DNA of 64,000 nt. Source: Flavisphingopyxis sp963800335. GTDB lineage: Bacteria > Pseudomonadota > Alphaproteobacteria > Sphingomonadales > Sphingomonadaceae. How positions within the stretch are numbered: position 1 is the stretch's first letter; each line of letters begins with the position of its first letter. The notes under the pieces are model-generated. The model did not search any database. It was given only the letters and a program-made list of their open reading frames with translations, and was not told where the DNA came from. Location: positions 62,001 to 126,000 of the forward strand of contig CAWDAN010000002.1 of NCBI GenBank assembly GCA_963800335.1. Direction: 5' to 3'. The translations under genes and the position numbers were made by a program. This document shows, piece after piece, positions 28,491 through 36,689 of this stretch.

Positions 28491-28820
28491 TCAGGCGTCG
28501 TCGATCACGAGCAATTCAACGCGCAACCGGCACCAGCCGGCGGGATCCTGATGCCGGTCGCTCAGCACCGCATCGGCGACAAAGGCGTGGCGCAGGGCAA
28601 AATCGATCTCGGCGATGTCGCGCGCCAGGCGATCGGCGCCGCGACGGTCGGCGTCGGGCGAGCCTACGAAGACGAAATGGTGGCGCGCGCCGGTGAAGGT
28701 TGCGCTCGCCCAGCCTTCACGGCGCATCGCGAGACACTGCCAGCCCGCCCCGAGCCGCGCCGCGATCTGCGTCGCCAGCCGGACATCGTGGCGCGCCGAA
28801 CGGAAGCCAATTGGGCGCAT
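28491..28820 (-). CDS. Uncharacterised protein, about 109 aa
   Basis: Start at 28820 (MRPIGFRSARHDVRLATQIAARLGAGWQCLAMRREGWASATF). The product alternates short strands and helices, with GARHHFVFVGSPDADRRGADRLARDIAEIDFALRHAF in the middle. No family recognised. It lies a few bases after the next gene upstream on the same strand, so the two probably share a promoter. Confidence 0.6.
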   Translation of the reverse strand: MRPIGFRSARHDVRLATQIAARLGAGWQCLAMRREGWASATFTGARHHFVFVGSPDADRRGADRLARDIAEIDFALRHAFVADAVLSDRHQDPAGWCRLRVELLVIDDA

Positions 28821-28825
28821 GACGG

Positions 28826-29053
28826 TCACAGGAGGCGCCGTCCGCGCGGCGGCGCAGTGTAGGTGGCCCCGCTGGCATGCCATTTGTTCATGAAATGTTC
28901 CGCCCTGTTCCGCACCCGAACGCCGGGTTCGCGGCCGAGGCGCAGGTCGAAGACGAAGCGCGGATCGTGCAGCGCACGGCGCCCGAAAACGGTCGGCGGC
29001 ATCCCCGTATCGCGCAGGAATTGTTCTATTTTACGGGTGATCGGCATGTCCAT
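28826..29053 (-). CDS. Small putative DNA-binding protein divergent from the S24 repressor
   Basis: Start at 29053 or 29047 (MDMPITRKIEQFLRDTG / MPITRKIEQFLRDTG). The pattern KIEQFLRDTGMPPTVFGRRALHDPRFVFDLRLGREP fits the short helix-turn-helix proteins that occur in sphingomonads: a helix, then a GMxxTxFGRxAxxDPxFV recognition segment. About 75 aa. Its upstream region is shared with the S24 gene and contains the repeated TCCTA half-sites. Confidence 0.68.
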   Translation of the reverse strand: MDMPITRKIEQFLRDTGMPPTVFGRRALHDPRFVFDLRLGREPGVRVRNRAEHFMNKWHASGATYTAPPRGRRLL

Positions 29054-29107
29054 CGCGGCCTCCGTTGCGTCGTTCGATTCGGTTGGGGCTGCCACGATGC
29101 TAAGTGA

Positions 29108-29138
29108 TTTCCTACTTGTCTAGGAAAAATCCTATAGT
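29108..29138. promoter_or_regulatory. Candidate operator with three TCCTA/TAGGA half-sites
   Basis: tttccta (29108-29114) is a perfect inverted match to taggaaa (29121-29127) with six bases between, and tccta follows again at 29130-29134, making a second inverted pair tagga-aaaa-tccta. tatagt at 29133-29138 may be the -10 box of the S24 gene, which starts at 29150. Binding by the S24 repressor is inference from position. Confidence 0.6.
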
Positions 29139-29149
29139 ATAGTCGAAAG

Positions 29150-29817
29150 ATGGATTTCGAACGCCTTTCCCCCGACGATCCGCGCGTCGTGCTCGACCGG
29201 CTGGCGCGACGAGCGCGGCGACGATTACGCCGCGCTGTCGCGGCTGATCCGGCGCAATCCGGCCTATGTCCAGCAGTTCATCAAGCGCGGCAGCCCGCGC
29301 CGCCTCGACGAACGCGACCGCGCGACGCTGGCGCGCTATTTCGGCGTCGATGAAGCCTTGCTCGGCGGTGGCGACGGTCCCGCCAGGCGGTGGCGGGGGC
29401 GCGTTTTTCGGCGTGCCGCGGCTCGCCGTCGGGGCGTCGGCGGGGGCGGGCGCGCTGGCCGGCGAGGAGGTCCGCGTCGGCGCGATCGGCTTCGATCCCG
29501 GCTGGCTGCGGCGCGAAGGCCTGGTCCCCGAGCGGCTCTCGGTCGTCCGCGTCGAGGGCGATTCGATGATGCCGACGCTGGCCGACGGCGACGAGATCAT
29601 GGTCGATACCGGCGATAGGGCCGAGCGGTTGCGCGACGGCATCTACGTCATCCGCATCGACGACGCGATCAAGGTCAAGCGGCTGAGCCGCGCGCCGGGG
29701 CGCGGGCGCGTGTCGGTGGTCAGCGACAACCCCGCCTATCCGCGTTTCGACGATGTGGCGCTGAGCGATGTCGGGATTGTCGGGCGCGTTGTCTGGACGG
29801 GGCGGCGGCTGGCCTAG
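29150..29817 (+). CDS. S24 (LexA/CI-type) autoproteolytic repressor; two frame breaks
   Basis: Starts MDFERLSPDDPRVVLDRLA. A first break near 29200 leads to DERGDDYAALSRLIRRNPAYVQQFIKRG (a helix-turn-helix-like region) and ARYFGVDEALLGG. A second near 29385 leads to the peptidase S24 domain with the serine in VEGDSMMPTL, the lysine in AIKVKRL, and DGDEIMVD. About 220 aa, a usual size for S24-family regulators. It probably represses its own and the divergent small gene; which stimulus triggers cleavage is unknown. Confidence 0.85.
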
Positions 29818-30719
29818 GCGACCGCCTGCTCGACCTGCGGGACGGGTGTCGGACGGGCGCGGGAGGCGATCGACGATCCGGCGACGATGAGGACGGTGCC
29901 GACCAGAACGTCGAGCGTCAGTGCCTCTGCGAACACCCACCAGCCGAGCAGCGCGGCCCAGACGAAGGCGGTGTATTCGACCGGGATCAGCACCTGCGCC
30001 TCGGCGCGCGCATAGGCCCATGACAGGAGTAGCAGCGAGACGAAGGCGAAGGCGGCGGCGAGCGCGACAAGGGGAAGTTGCGCGGGCGGCGGCAGGACCG
30101 CGAGCCACGGGGCGGCGAGCGCGAGGCAGGCGGCGACGATCAGCGACTGGAAAAAGGCGATCTCGACCGGACGGGCGATCTGCGCCTGGCGCCGGGCTAG
30201 GATGAGGTTGTACGCGAACAGGAGCGACGAACCGAACAATGCGGCGACGCCGAGCGGCGCATCGGGAGCATAGTCGCCGCCGCCGAACTTGCCCCAGACG
30301 ATGACGCCGACCCCGGCGATGCCGAGCAACGAGGCGAAGATCGCGGCGCGCCCGATCGTCTCGCCGAGCAGCAGCGCGGCAAGGTAGAGCGCGATGAGCG
30401 GCGCGATGAAGGTCAGCGCGATCGCCTCTGCCATCGGGATCCGGGCGAGACCGTAGAAGAACAGCAGCGCCATGAAGGCGATCACCACGCCGCGTTCGAG
30501 GTGGAGCCGCATCGCCGCGCGCGTCGGCCATGCGCTCTTGCCGAGGACGAAGGCGCCGCCGCCGATCGCGCTGCCGACAAGGTTGCGCCACAGGACGGCG
30601 TTATACGTGCCGAGCGCGATGGTAAGCGACTTCATCGCGGCGTCCATCATCGAGAAGACCGCGACCCCGGCGCAGGCGGCGAGGAAGGGAAGCACGCTGC
30701 GCGGGAGCCAGGCAGGCAT
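29814..30719 (-). CDS. DMT-superfamily (EamA) transporter
   Basis: A 301-aa protein with ten predicted membrane helices in two EamA repeats: SMMDAAMKSL...YNAVLWRNL at the start of the first, IPMAEAIALTFIAPLIALYLAALLLGE at its end, and the equivalent IPVEYTAFVWAALLGWWVFAEAL in the second. Typical drug/metabolite exporter layout; substrate unknown. Its ATG follows directly on the previous gene's stop (tga-atg), the last gene of an overlapping four-gene operon with ispG. Confidence 0.92.
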   Translation of the reverse strand: MPAWLPRSVLPFLAACAGVAVFSMMDAAMKSLTIALGTYNAVLWRNLVGSAIGGGAFVLGKSAWPTRAAMRLHLERGVVIAFMALLFFYGLARIPMAEAIALTFIAPLIALYLAALLLGETIGRAAIFASLLGIAGVGVIVWGKFGGGDYAPDAPLGVAALFGSSLLFAYNLILARRQAQIARPVEIAFFQSLIVAACLALAAPWLAVLPPPAQLPLVALAAAFAFVSLLLLSWAYARAEAQVLIPVEYTAFVWAALLGWWVFAEALTLDVLVGTVLIVAGSSIASRARPTPVPQVEQAVA

Positions 30720-31118
30720 TCAGATCGCCGCCCAGATCAGCGCGCAACCCATCGCGATCGCGACGGGCCCGAGCAGGCGGATGGCCGACAGGCTCAGTCT
30801 TTCCGACCACCAGACGGCATAGCCCGAATGCCAGCGCAGCGGGATGACCAGCAGGATGATCGCGGACACGATGAGAAACCCGCCGCCATAGGCAAAGAAA
30901 TCGGGAAATTTGGCGAAGTTCGTGCGTCCGATCAGGGCGATGCCGACGACGATCCGCAGCGACAGTTCGGCGACGTTGATCCTTTGCGTACTCGCCATCA
31001 TCGCCAGGCCGCGGCGCATCCGCTCGGGCATGGTCATCATGCCGACGCCGATGGCGGCGATCCACAGGCCGGCGATCACGACGACGACAAGCGAGATCGC
31101 CGCCAAGATGGCGATCAT
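30720..31118 (-). CDS. Small membrane protein, about 132 aa, unknown
   Basis: Start MIAILAAISLVVVVIAG at 31118, overlapping the stop of the thioredoxin-like gene (ATGA). Four predicted membrane helices, including MRRGLAMMASTQRINVAELSLRIVVGIALIG and LLVIPLRWHSGYAVWWSERL. No family recognised with confidence. Its position between a thioredoxin-like protein and a DMT transporter in the ispG operon is the only clue to a function. Confidence 0.72.
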   Translation of the reverse strand: MIAILAAISLVVVVIAGLWIAAIGVGMMTMPERMRRGLAMMASTQRINVAELSLRIVVGIALIGRTNFAKFPDFFAYGGGFLIVSAIILLVIPLRWHSGYAVWWSERLSLSAIRLLGPVAIAMGCALIWAAI

Positions 31119-31641
31119 TCGAAGCTGTCGAAATAGGTGAAGATGGCGTCTTCGTCCGGCTCGCGGCATTACGCCAGCTCGCCGCGTCCTTCTTGCTGTT
31201 GAGCCGCGTGCCGTCGGGGGCGGCGACGAATACGGTCGGCGTGCCCGCGAGCTTTTTCAACCCGAAGCGTCGCGCGATTGCGGCATTGTGGAGGTCGCCG
31301 CTGGCGGGATGGCCGGCATCGACGAAGACGACCTCGTATCGGGAATCGAGCATCGCGGCGAAGCGCGGGGTGGCGAACCAGCCGGCGAGCGCGCGGCTGT
31401 CGTGGCACCAGTTGGCGCCCATGACGACGATGACGCGCTTGTCGGCGAGTGCCGCGCGGGTCATCGCAGCGGCGACCGCTTCGCTGGCGTCGGCGGTCTC
31501 GTCATAGGGCCGCGCCTCGGGCACTGCGAGCGCCGCGACCCGCGCGTCTGCGGCAACAGGTGCTACCACGGGCAGGGCAAATTCCTCGATCCCGCCGACC
31601 GCGAGCAGCGCGACGACTGCGACAAAATGAAGTGGGATCAT
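31115..31641 (-). CDS. Secreted thioredoxin-fold protein with a single-Cys site; one frame break
   Basis: Start 31641 (MIPLHFVAVVALLAVGGIEEF) gives a signal-like N-terminus. The core ADKRVIVVMGANWCHDSRALAGWF has WCHDS, so the second Cys of CxxC is absent; cis-Pro is present in KLAGTPTVFVAAPDG. The frame changes near 31165 and then gives EPDEDAIFTYFDSFE with the stop at 31115, overlapping the next ATG. About 174 aa. A monothiol reductase or chaperone is plausible. Cotranscribed with ispG (4-base overlap). Confidence 0.75.
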
Positions 31642-32773
31642 TCGGCTGCCTCGCGCGTGTCGGCGCTGGTGCTCGTGCCGGCTTCGATCTCGGCGGCCTT
31701 GGCTTCGACGAGGCGGACGATGTGATCGACCATGTCGCTGTCGTCTCGACGTGGTGGTCGGTGACGCCCGAGAGATAGACCATGTGCTTGCCCGCGCCGC
31801 CGCCGGTGATGCCGATATCGGTCTCGCGCGCCTCGCCGGGGCCGTTGACGACGCAGCCGAGGACCGAGAGCGAGAGCGGGGTGGCGATGTGCGCGAGGCG
31901 TTCCTCGAGCGTCTGCACGGTGCGGATCACGTCGAAGCCCTGGCGCGCGCAGCTGGGGCAGCTGACGACGCGGACGCCGCGCGTTCGCACGCCCATCGAT
32001 TTCAGGATTTCATAGCCGACGCGGACCTCTTCCTCGGGTTCGGCCGAGAGGCTGACGCGGATCGTGTCGCCGATCCCCGCCCAGATCAGGCTGCCGATGC
32101 CGATCGAGGATTTGACCGTGCCGCCGATCAGCCCGCCCGCCTCGGTAATGCCGAGGTGGAGCGGGCAGTCGACCGCCGAGGCGAGCTGGTGATAGGCGGC
32201 GACCGCGAGGAACAGGTCGCTCGCCTTGACCGCGACCTTGTATTCGCGAAAGTCGTGGTCTTCCAAAAGGCGGATATGGTCGAGCGCGCTTTCGACCAAA
32301 GCTTCGGGGCAGGGTTCGCCGTATTTTTCGAGCAGGTCGCGCTCGAGGCTGCCGGCGTTGACGCCGATGCGGATCGCGCAGCCATTCGCCTTGGCCGCGT
32401 TGACGACCTCGCGGACGCGCTCGTCCGAACCGATATTGCCCGGATTGATGCGCAGGCACGCGGCGCCGGCATCGGCGGCCTCGAGCGCGCGCTTGTAGTG
32501 GAAATGGATGTCGGCGACGATCGGCACGCGCGCGGCGCGGACGATCTGCTTGAGCGCGGCAGTGCTGTCCTGGTCGGGGCACGAGACGCGGATGATGTCG
32601 GCGCCCGCCTCTTCGCAGCGGCGGATCTGGTCGATCGTCGCCTTGGCGTCGCTGGTCGGGGTGTTGGTCATCGTCTGGACGCTGATCGGCGCATCGCCGC
32701 CGACGGGAACGTTGCCGACCATGATCTGGCGCGAGACGCGCCGTTCGATATCGCGCCAGGGGCGGATGGACAT
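31638..32773 (-). CDS. ispG: 4-hydroxy-3-methylbut-2-enyl diphosphate synthase (flavodoxin), IspG; one frame break
   Basis: Starts MSIRPWRDIERRVSRQIMVGNVPVGG. Family marks: ISVQTMTNTPTSDA, VADIHFHY, CLRINPGNIG, RIGVNAGSLE, and the [4Fe-4S] cysteines in VSCPSCARQG and LGCVVNGPGEA. It makes HMBPP in the MEP isoprenoid pathway. The frame changes near 31742; beyond it the tail reads DMVDHIVRLVEAKAAEIEAGTS and ends at 31638, overlapping the thioredoxin-like gene. As MEP-pathway genes are essential in such bacteria, the break is almost surely an assembly indel. Confidence 0.95.
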
Positions 32774-32876
32774 AGGAAATCGCCTTGTTAGCGGCCGTTA
32801 TAAGCGGGCCGCATGACAGAGGCATGAATATAGGGGTGTTAGGGGGCGGCTGGCAACGTGCCAGCGCCGAAATGCG

Positions 32877-33224
32877 TCAGGCGATCCGGCGAGCGATCAC
32901 CGCGATGCTGTCGGCAAGTTCGTCGACGAGCGCGTTGCCCGCGGCGCGGACCATCGCGGGCGGGGCGTCGGCGCGGCGCAGCTTGGACACCATTTCAAGC
33001 CCCGCCTGGGTAATCGAAACGAGATCGCGGATGCGCTCGGCGACCGCCTCATCCTGTTCGCGCCCGGCTTCGACAACGCGCATCGCGAGCGCTTCGAGCC
33101 CGGTATCGTCGGTCGAACGGCCGGCGAATTTGGCGGCAAGTTCGACCGGGCCGGCAAGGCCGAGCAGCATATCGAACGCGGCGGGCGCGCTCGTTTCGCT
33201 CGAGATGTGGGCAGCATGGCTCAT
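32877..33224 (-). CDS. Small helical protein of unknown function
   Basis: A 115-aa product that is nearly all helical, with LEALAMRVVEAGREQDEAVAERIRDLVSI and RAAGNALVDELADSIAVIARRIA. It looks like a four-helix regulator or adaptor but matches no family I know. The start MSHAAHISSETSAPAAF has no clear ribosome binding site. Confidence 0.5.
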   Translation of the reverse strand: MSHAAHISSETSAPAAFDMLLGLAGPVELAAKFAGRSTDDTGLEALAMRVVEAGREQDEAVAERIRDLVSITQAGLEMVSKLRRADAPPAMVRAAGNALVDELADSIAVIARRIA

Positions 33225-33325
33225 GACGATCGTGTGTAGCCGATGATGGTTAACGGGCCGTTACCCAAGGCGGGCGGACAACGGGTCGGCGCATCGGTGC
33301 TTGCCAAGCGCGCGAACCGGCAGCA

Positions 33326-34105
33326 ATGAGCGCGATCATGACCAGAATGATCCCAGCGGCGATGCTGATCGCCACGTTCGCCGTCGCTTCACCCGCTTTT
33401 GCGCAGGACGAAGGCCCCACCTACGGGCCGGGCAACGGTGTCACACTTTCGGCCAGTGCGACCGCGGCGAGCGACTATCGCTATCGCGGCCTGTCGCGGT
33501 CCGAAGGCGACCCGGTGATCCAGGGACAGGCCTATGTCGAGCTGCCGGGCGGCCTGTACGGCGGGGTGTTCGGATCGACGCTGGGCGGCGGCGACCAGGG
33601 CGCGGGCGATATCGAGATCGACCTCATCGCGGGCTATAACGGGGCCATCGCGTCGGGCGTGAACATCGATGTCGGGGCGACCTATTTCACCTTCAACGGC
33701 AATGGCGCGCCGCACAGCATCGACGGGCTCGGCGATCTCGGCTCCTATGTCGAACCCTATGCGGCGCTGTCGTACACGCTCGGCCCCGTCCAGGCGAAGG
33801 TCGGCGCGGCCTATGCGCCCAAGCAGGACAGCATCGGCGGCGACAACCTCTATCTCTATGGCCAGGCGAGCGCGGGCGTGCCGATGACGCCGCTGACGAT
33901 CAACGCCAAGTTCGGCCGCAGCGAGGGATCGCTGGCACCCGGCGCGGGCAGCTATACCGACTGGTCGGTCGGCGCCGATTATGTCGTCGGCCCGCTGACG
34001 CTCGGCGCGAAATATGTCGACACCAGCCTCGCCAAGACGGGGGTCAAGGCGGTCGACCGGCTCTACGATCCCAGTGTCGTGGTTTCGGCGACGATCGGAT
34101 TCTAA
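33326..34105 (+). CDS. TorF-family putative porin (TIGR02001)
   Basis: Two in-frame starts, 33326 (MSAIMTRM) and 33338 (MTRMIPAAMLIATFAVASPAFAQ), the second giving a better signal peptide. The mature protein opens VTLSASATAASDYRYRGLSRSEGDPVIQGQAYVEL, a motif typical of the family, and alternates beta strands up to a C-terminal VVVSATIGF with terminal Phe as in outer membrane barrels. About 255 aa. Likely an outer membrane channel; substrate unknown. Confidence 0.87.
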   Translation: MSAIMTRMIPAAMLIATFAVASPAFAQDEGPTYGPGNGVTLSASATAASDYRYRGLSRSEGDPVIQGQAYVELPGGLYGGVFGSTLGGGDQGAGDIEIDLIAGYNGAIASGVNIDVGATYFTFNGNGAPHSIDGLGDLGSYVEPYAALSYTLGPVQAKVGAAYAPKQDSIGGDNLYLYGQASAGVPMTPLTINAKFGRSEGSLAPGAGSYTDWSVGADYVVGPLTLGAKYVDTSLAKTGVKAVDRLYDPSVVVSATIGF

Positions 34106-34159
34106 CAGACAATTCGATGGGTTGCGGGAACTTGACCCGCGGTTGTGCATTGAACCGGC

Positions 34160-34684
34160 ATGACCAAGTCACACGCCCTTCATGCCCTTGCCGCCGTCGC
34201 GCTCGTCGCGACCGCGGTCCAGCCCGCCATTGCCGAAGCGCGCGCCAGCGTCGCGCTCGACAAGGTCATCGCGTTCGACAACCCGTCGGACCCGTGGCTG
34301 TCGGAAGCCAGCGACCGCATCTTCAGCTCGGTCTGGACCAAGGCATCGACGCAGCTCGCAGTCCCCGGCGTGGGCCTGACCAAGGTTTCGACCACCGCCG
34401 CGGGTAATGGCTGGGTCGCCAACGACGTGCCGATCAGCGGCGACTGGCATGGCCTTCGCATGACGGGGTTCAGCCTCAACGGCATGCCGCAAAGCGGCGT
34501 CGGATCCTATGTCCTGCACTTCGCCGATGCACCGGGCCAGGTCGTCGGCACGCTCGATGCGATGGGCTTCCCTGTCGCGGGCGTCGGCAAGGACACGCGC
34601 ACCGGCGACGCCGATTGCGGTACCAAGCTGCGCGTCGATGGCGAGGGAATGGGTTCGAGCTTCACGATCAGCTTCGCCTGCTGA
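34160..34684 (+). CDS. Secreted protein of unknown function, about 174 aa
   Basis: Signal peptide MTKSHALHALAAVALVATAVQPAIAEA followed by a mature part with PWLSEASDRIFSSVWTK, GDWHGLRMTGFSLNG and two Cys near the end (DADCGTKL, TISFAC*). No known family. It is 55 bases after the porin and could be in its transcript. Confidence 0.62.
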   Translation: MTKSHALHALAAVALVATAVQPAIAEARASVALDKVIAFDNPSDPWLSEASDRIFSSVWTKASTQLAVPGVGLTKVSTTAAGNGWVANDVPISGDWHGLRMTGFSLNGMPQSGVGSYVLHFADAPGQVVGTLDAMGFPVAGVGKDTRTGDADCGTKLRVDGEGMGSSFTISFAC

Positions 34685-34691
34685 TCGCCGC

Positions 34692-35144
34692 CTAAGGCAA
34701 TTCGACAGATTTGAGAACGCGCGGCCCGGGTCCCAGCTCGGCAGCAGCGTCGCGTGGATTGTACAGCGCGCACTTGTCGAGGCTGAGGCAGCCGCAGCCG
34801 ATACAGCCATTCAGATTATCACGCAGCCGTTGCAGCGACGCGATCCGCCGATCGACTTCGGCGAGGAACCGGGTGCTGCTGCGTTGCCAGTCGGCCAGGC
34901 TCGGTGCGCGGTCCTTGGGCAGCGCGGCAAGTTCTTCGGCGATTTCGCGCACGGTAAAACCAAGCTGCTGCGCGATCAGCACGAACGACAGGCGGCGAAT
35001 ATCGGCGCGCAGGAAGCGGCGCTGATTGCCCGCATTGCGGATCGGATGGACGAGGCCCTTTTCTTCGTAAAAGCGGATAGCCGACACCGACAGGCCGGTG
35101 CGCGCCGCCAGTTGCCCGATCGTCAGTACGTCGCTTGCTCTCAT
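34692..35144 (-). CDS. soxR: Redox-sensitive transcriptional activator SoxR
   Basis: A 150-aa MerR-family regulator: N-terminal helix-turn-helix LTIGQLAARTGLSVSAIRFYEEKGLV and C-terminal [2Fe-2S] ligands Cys114, 117, 119 and 125 in CIGCGCLSLDKC, the defining SoxR pattern. Oxidation of the cluster by redox-cycling compounds or superoxide switches it on. Its start lies 29 bases from a palindromic SoxR box that fits the promoter of the divergent VOC gene. Confidence 0.96.
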   Translation of the reverse strand: MRASDVLTIGQLAARTGLSVSAIRFYEEKGLVHPIRNAGNQRRFLRADIRRLSFVLIAQQLGFTVREIAEELAALPKDRAPSLADWQRSSTRFLAEVDRRIASLQRLRDNLNGCIGCGCLSLDKCALYNPRDAAAELGPGPRVLKSVELP

Positions 35145-35168
35145 CGAATTTTCCCGTGACGCATAAGC

Positions 35169-35199
35169 TTGACCTCAACTTAGCTTGAGGTTGTATCAG
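35169..35199 (+). promoter_or_regulatory. SoxR-controlled promoter with 19-bp spacer and SoxR box
   Basis: ttgacc (35169-35174), a spacer of exactly 19 bases, then tatcag (35194-35199). The spacer holds the palindrome cctcaacttagcttgagg (35173-35190), matching the SoxR box pattern CCTCAA-N6-TTGAGG. Over-long spacers of 19-20 bases are the rule for MerR/SoxR promoters. It reads toward the VOC gene, whose start is at 35411, about 205 bases downstream. Confidence 0.85.
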
Positions 35200-35410
35200 A
35201 TTGTCCGACCGTCGCAAATGGCGATGCGAGCACGCGAAAAAGGACAGCATGATGACCAAGCCAACGACCAGGATTTCGAACGACTCCGGTGCCGATCTGT
35301 CACGACCGCAAAAGGACGCGAGCCATGACGCACGCCAACGCTCGATCATCGGCTTTGGCGAAGCGCTCGCCACGCATGCTCAGCTTCAAATCGTAACGGG
35401 AGGCGAAGTC

Positions 35411-35785
35411 ATGCGTATCGAACACGTCAACATCAGCGTCTCCGATCCCGCCGCCTCGGCGCGCAGCCTGAGCGATATCTTCGGCTGGCAGGTGCGCTGG
35501 CAGGGGTCGGCGATGGCGGGCGGTCATACCGTCCATGTCGGCAGCCAGAGCGATTATATCGCGCTCTACACCGGGCCCGACGGGCAGCATAGGGGCGTGC
35601 GCTATCCCAAGGGACAGCCGCTCCAGCATATCGGCATCGAGGTTGACGATCTCGACGCCGTCGAGGCGAGGGTGGTCGCCGCCGGGTTCGAACCCATCAA
35701 CCACGGCGATTACGAGCCGGGGCGTCGGTTCTATTTCCTCGACGCCGACGGGATCGAATTCGAGGTCGTCAGCTACGCCAAGTAG
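35411..35785 (+). CDS. VOC/glyoxalase-fold protein, predicted SoxR target
   Basis: Start ATG 35411 with gggagg at 35399-35404. The 124-aa protein has the paired beta-alpha-beta-beta-beta modules of the VOC superfamily: MRIEHVNISVSDPAASARSL, FGWQVRWQG, LQHIGIEVDDLDAVEARV and YFLDADGIEFEVVSY, with His5, His near 78 and Glu near 116 as likely metal ligands. Enzyme role (glyoxalase, dioxygenase or resistance) is not assignable. The frame is open upstream to 35249, but no ribosome binding site supports a longer form. Confidence 0.88.
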   Translation: MRIEHVNISVSDPAASARSLSDIFGWQVRWQGSAMAGGHTVHVGSQSDYIALYTGPDGQHRGVRYPKGQPLQHIGIEVDDLDAVEARVVAAGFEPINHGDYEPGRRFYFLDADGIEFEVVSYAK

Positions 35786-35975
35786 GTGGCCAAGCCCGTA
35801 CGCATCACGCCAAAAAACGATGGCAAGTCCCGAGCGGCGCAACACAACATTTGGGCGGCAAATTGTCCCGTCGCGGGATGATCGACGGAACGCGCGGGCG
35901 TTAAGCATCTTGTCGCGCGACAGGTTTGAGCAAGCACGGTAAATCGAGCGCTCACTGTTCAAAGGGCGTTTGGCG

Positions 35976-36689
35976 ATGCTGTACGGTACGAAAGCGCTGC
36001 TGGCCGAATTCTGGGTCGTTATCGGAGAGATCTGGGCGTCGCCCGCCTGGCGTCGTGCGGCGCTGTTCCTGTTTCCCTATGCCGGCCTCCTGACCGGCCT
36101 GTGCATCGCGGCGCATTACGGCGAGCTGACCAACGCGCCGCTGCCACGCCAGTTCTTTTTCGCAACCGACGGCGGTTTCGGCGAATGGCTCGAATATGCG
36201 ATGACCGCCTCGATCGCGGTGCTGCTGTTCGTGATGTGGCGGCGCGAACGGGTCGGCGTGTACCTCGCCAATGCAGCGCTATTCGTCTATCTGACGCTCG
36301 ACAACAGCCTCCAGATACACGAGAAATTCGGCTATGCCGTAGGCAACGCCTTTGCCGACTGGCCCTTGCCGGTAAGGCCCAACGACATCGGCGAAGCGTC
36401 GCTGTTCGCCGGCGTCGGCCTGGTCTGGCTGGTCGCGCTGGCGCTCAGCCTGCGCAAGGCGCAGCTGCGACCGGCGATCTATTCGCTGATCCTTGCCGCG
36501 GGCGTGGGTGCAACCGCTTTCTTCGGCGTGATCGTCGACCTGATGGTCGTCTGGGGATATCACACGCCGACGCTGCTCGAGGTCGAGACATTCATCGAGG
36601 ATGGCGGCGAATTCGCAATGCTCTGCCTGACCTTCCTTGCAGCGATTTCGATCCATGACATCGAGCGGCGGCGTCGCGCTCAGCTATAG
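35976..36689 (+). CDS. Multi-pass membrane protein of unknown function
   Basis: ATG 35976 (MLYGTKALLAEFWVVIGEIW). The 237-aa product has about six hydrophobic helices, with conserved-looking charged turns such as DGGFGEWLEYAMT, DNSLQIHEKFG and ETFIEDGGEFAML. I do not recognise the family. It converges on the TauE/SafE gene with the two stops overlapping by ten bases. Confidence 0.7.
   Translation: MLYGTKALLAEFWVVIGEIWASPAWRRAALFLFPYAGLLTGLCIAAHYGELTNAPLPRQFFFATDGGFGEWLEYAMTASIAVLLFVMWRRERVGVYLANAALFVYLTLDNSLQIHEKFGYAVGNAFADWPLPVRPNDIGEASLFAGVGLVWLVALALSLRKAQLRPAIYSLILAAGVGATAFFGVIVDLMVVWGYHTPTLLEVETFIEDGGEFAMLCLTFLAAISIHDIERRRRAQL

Noticed and set aside
35249..35410. N-terminal extension of the VOC protein from ATG 35249
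   Set aside because: A good site gggagg precedes ATG 35411, and the extra 54 residues have no VOC pattern.
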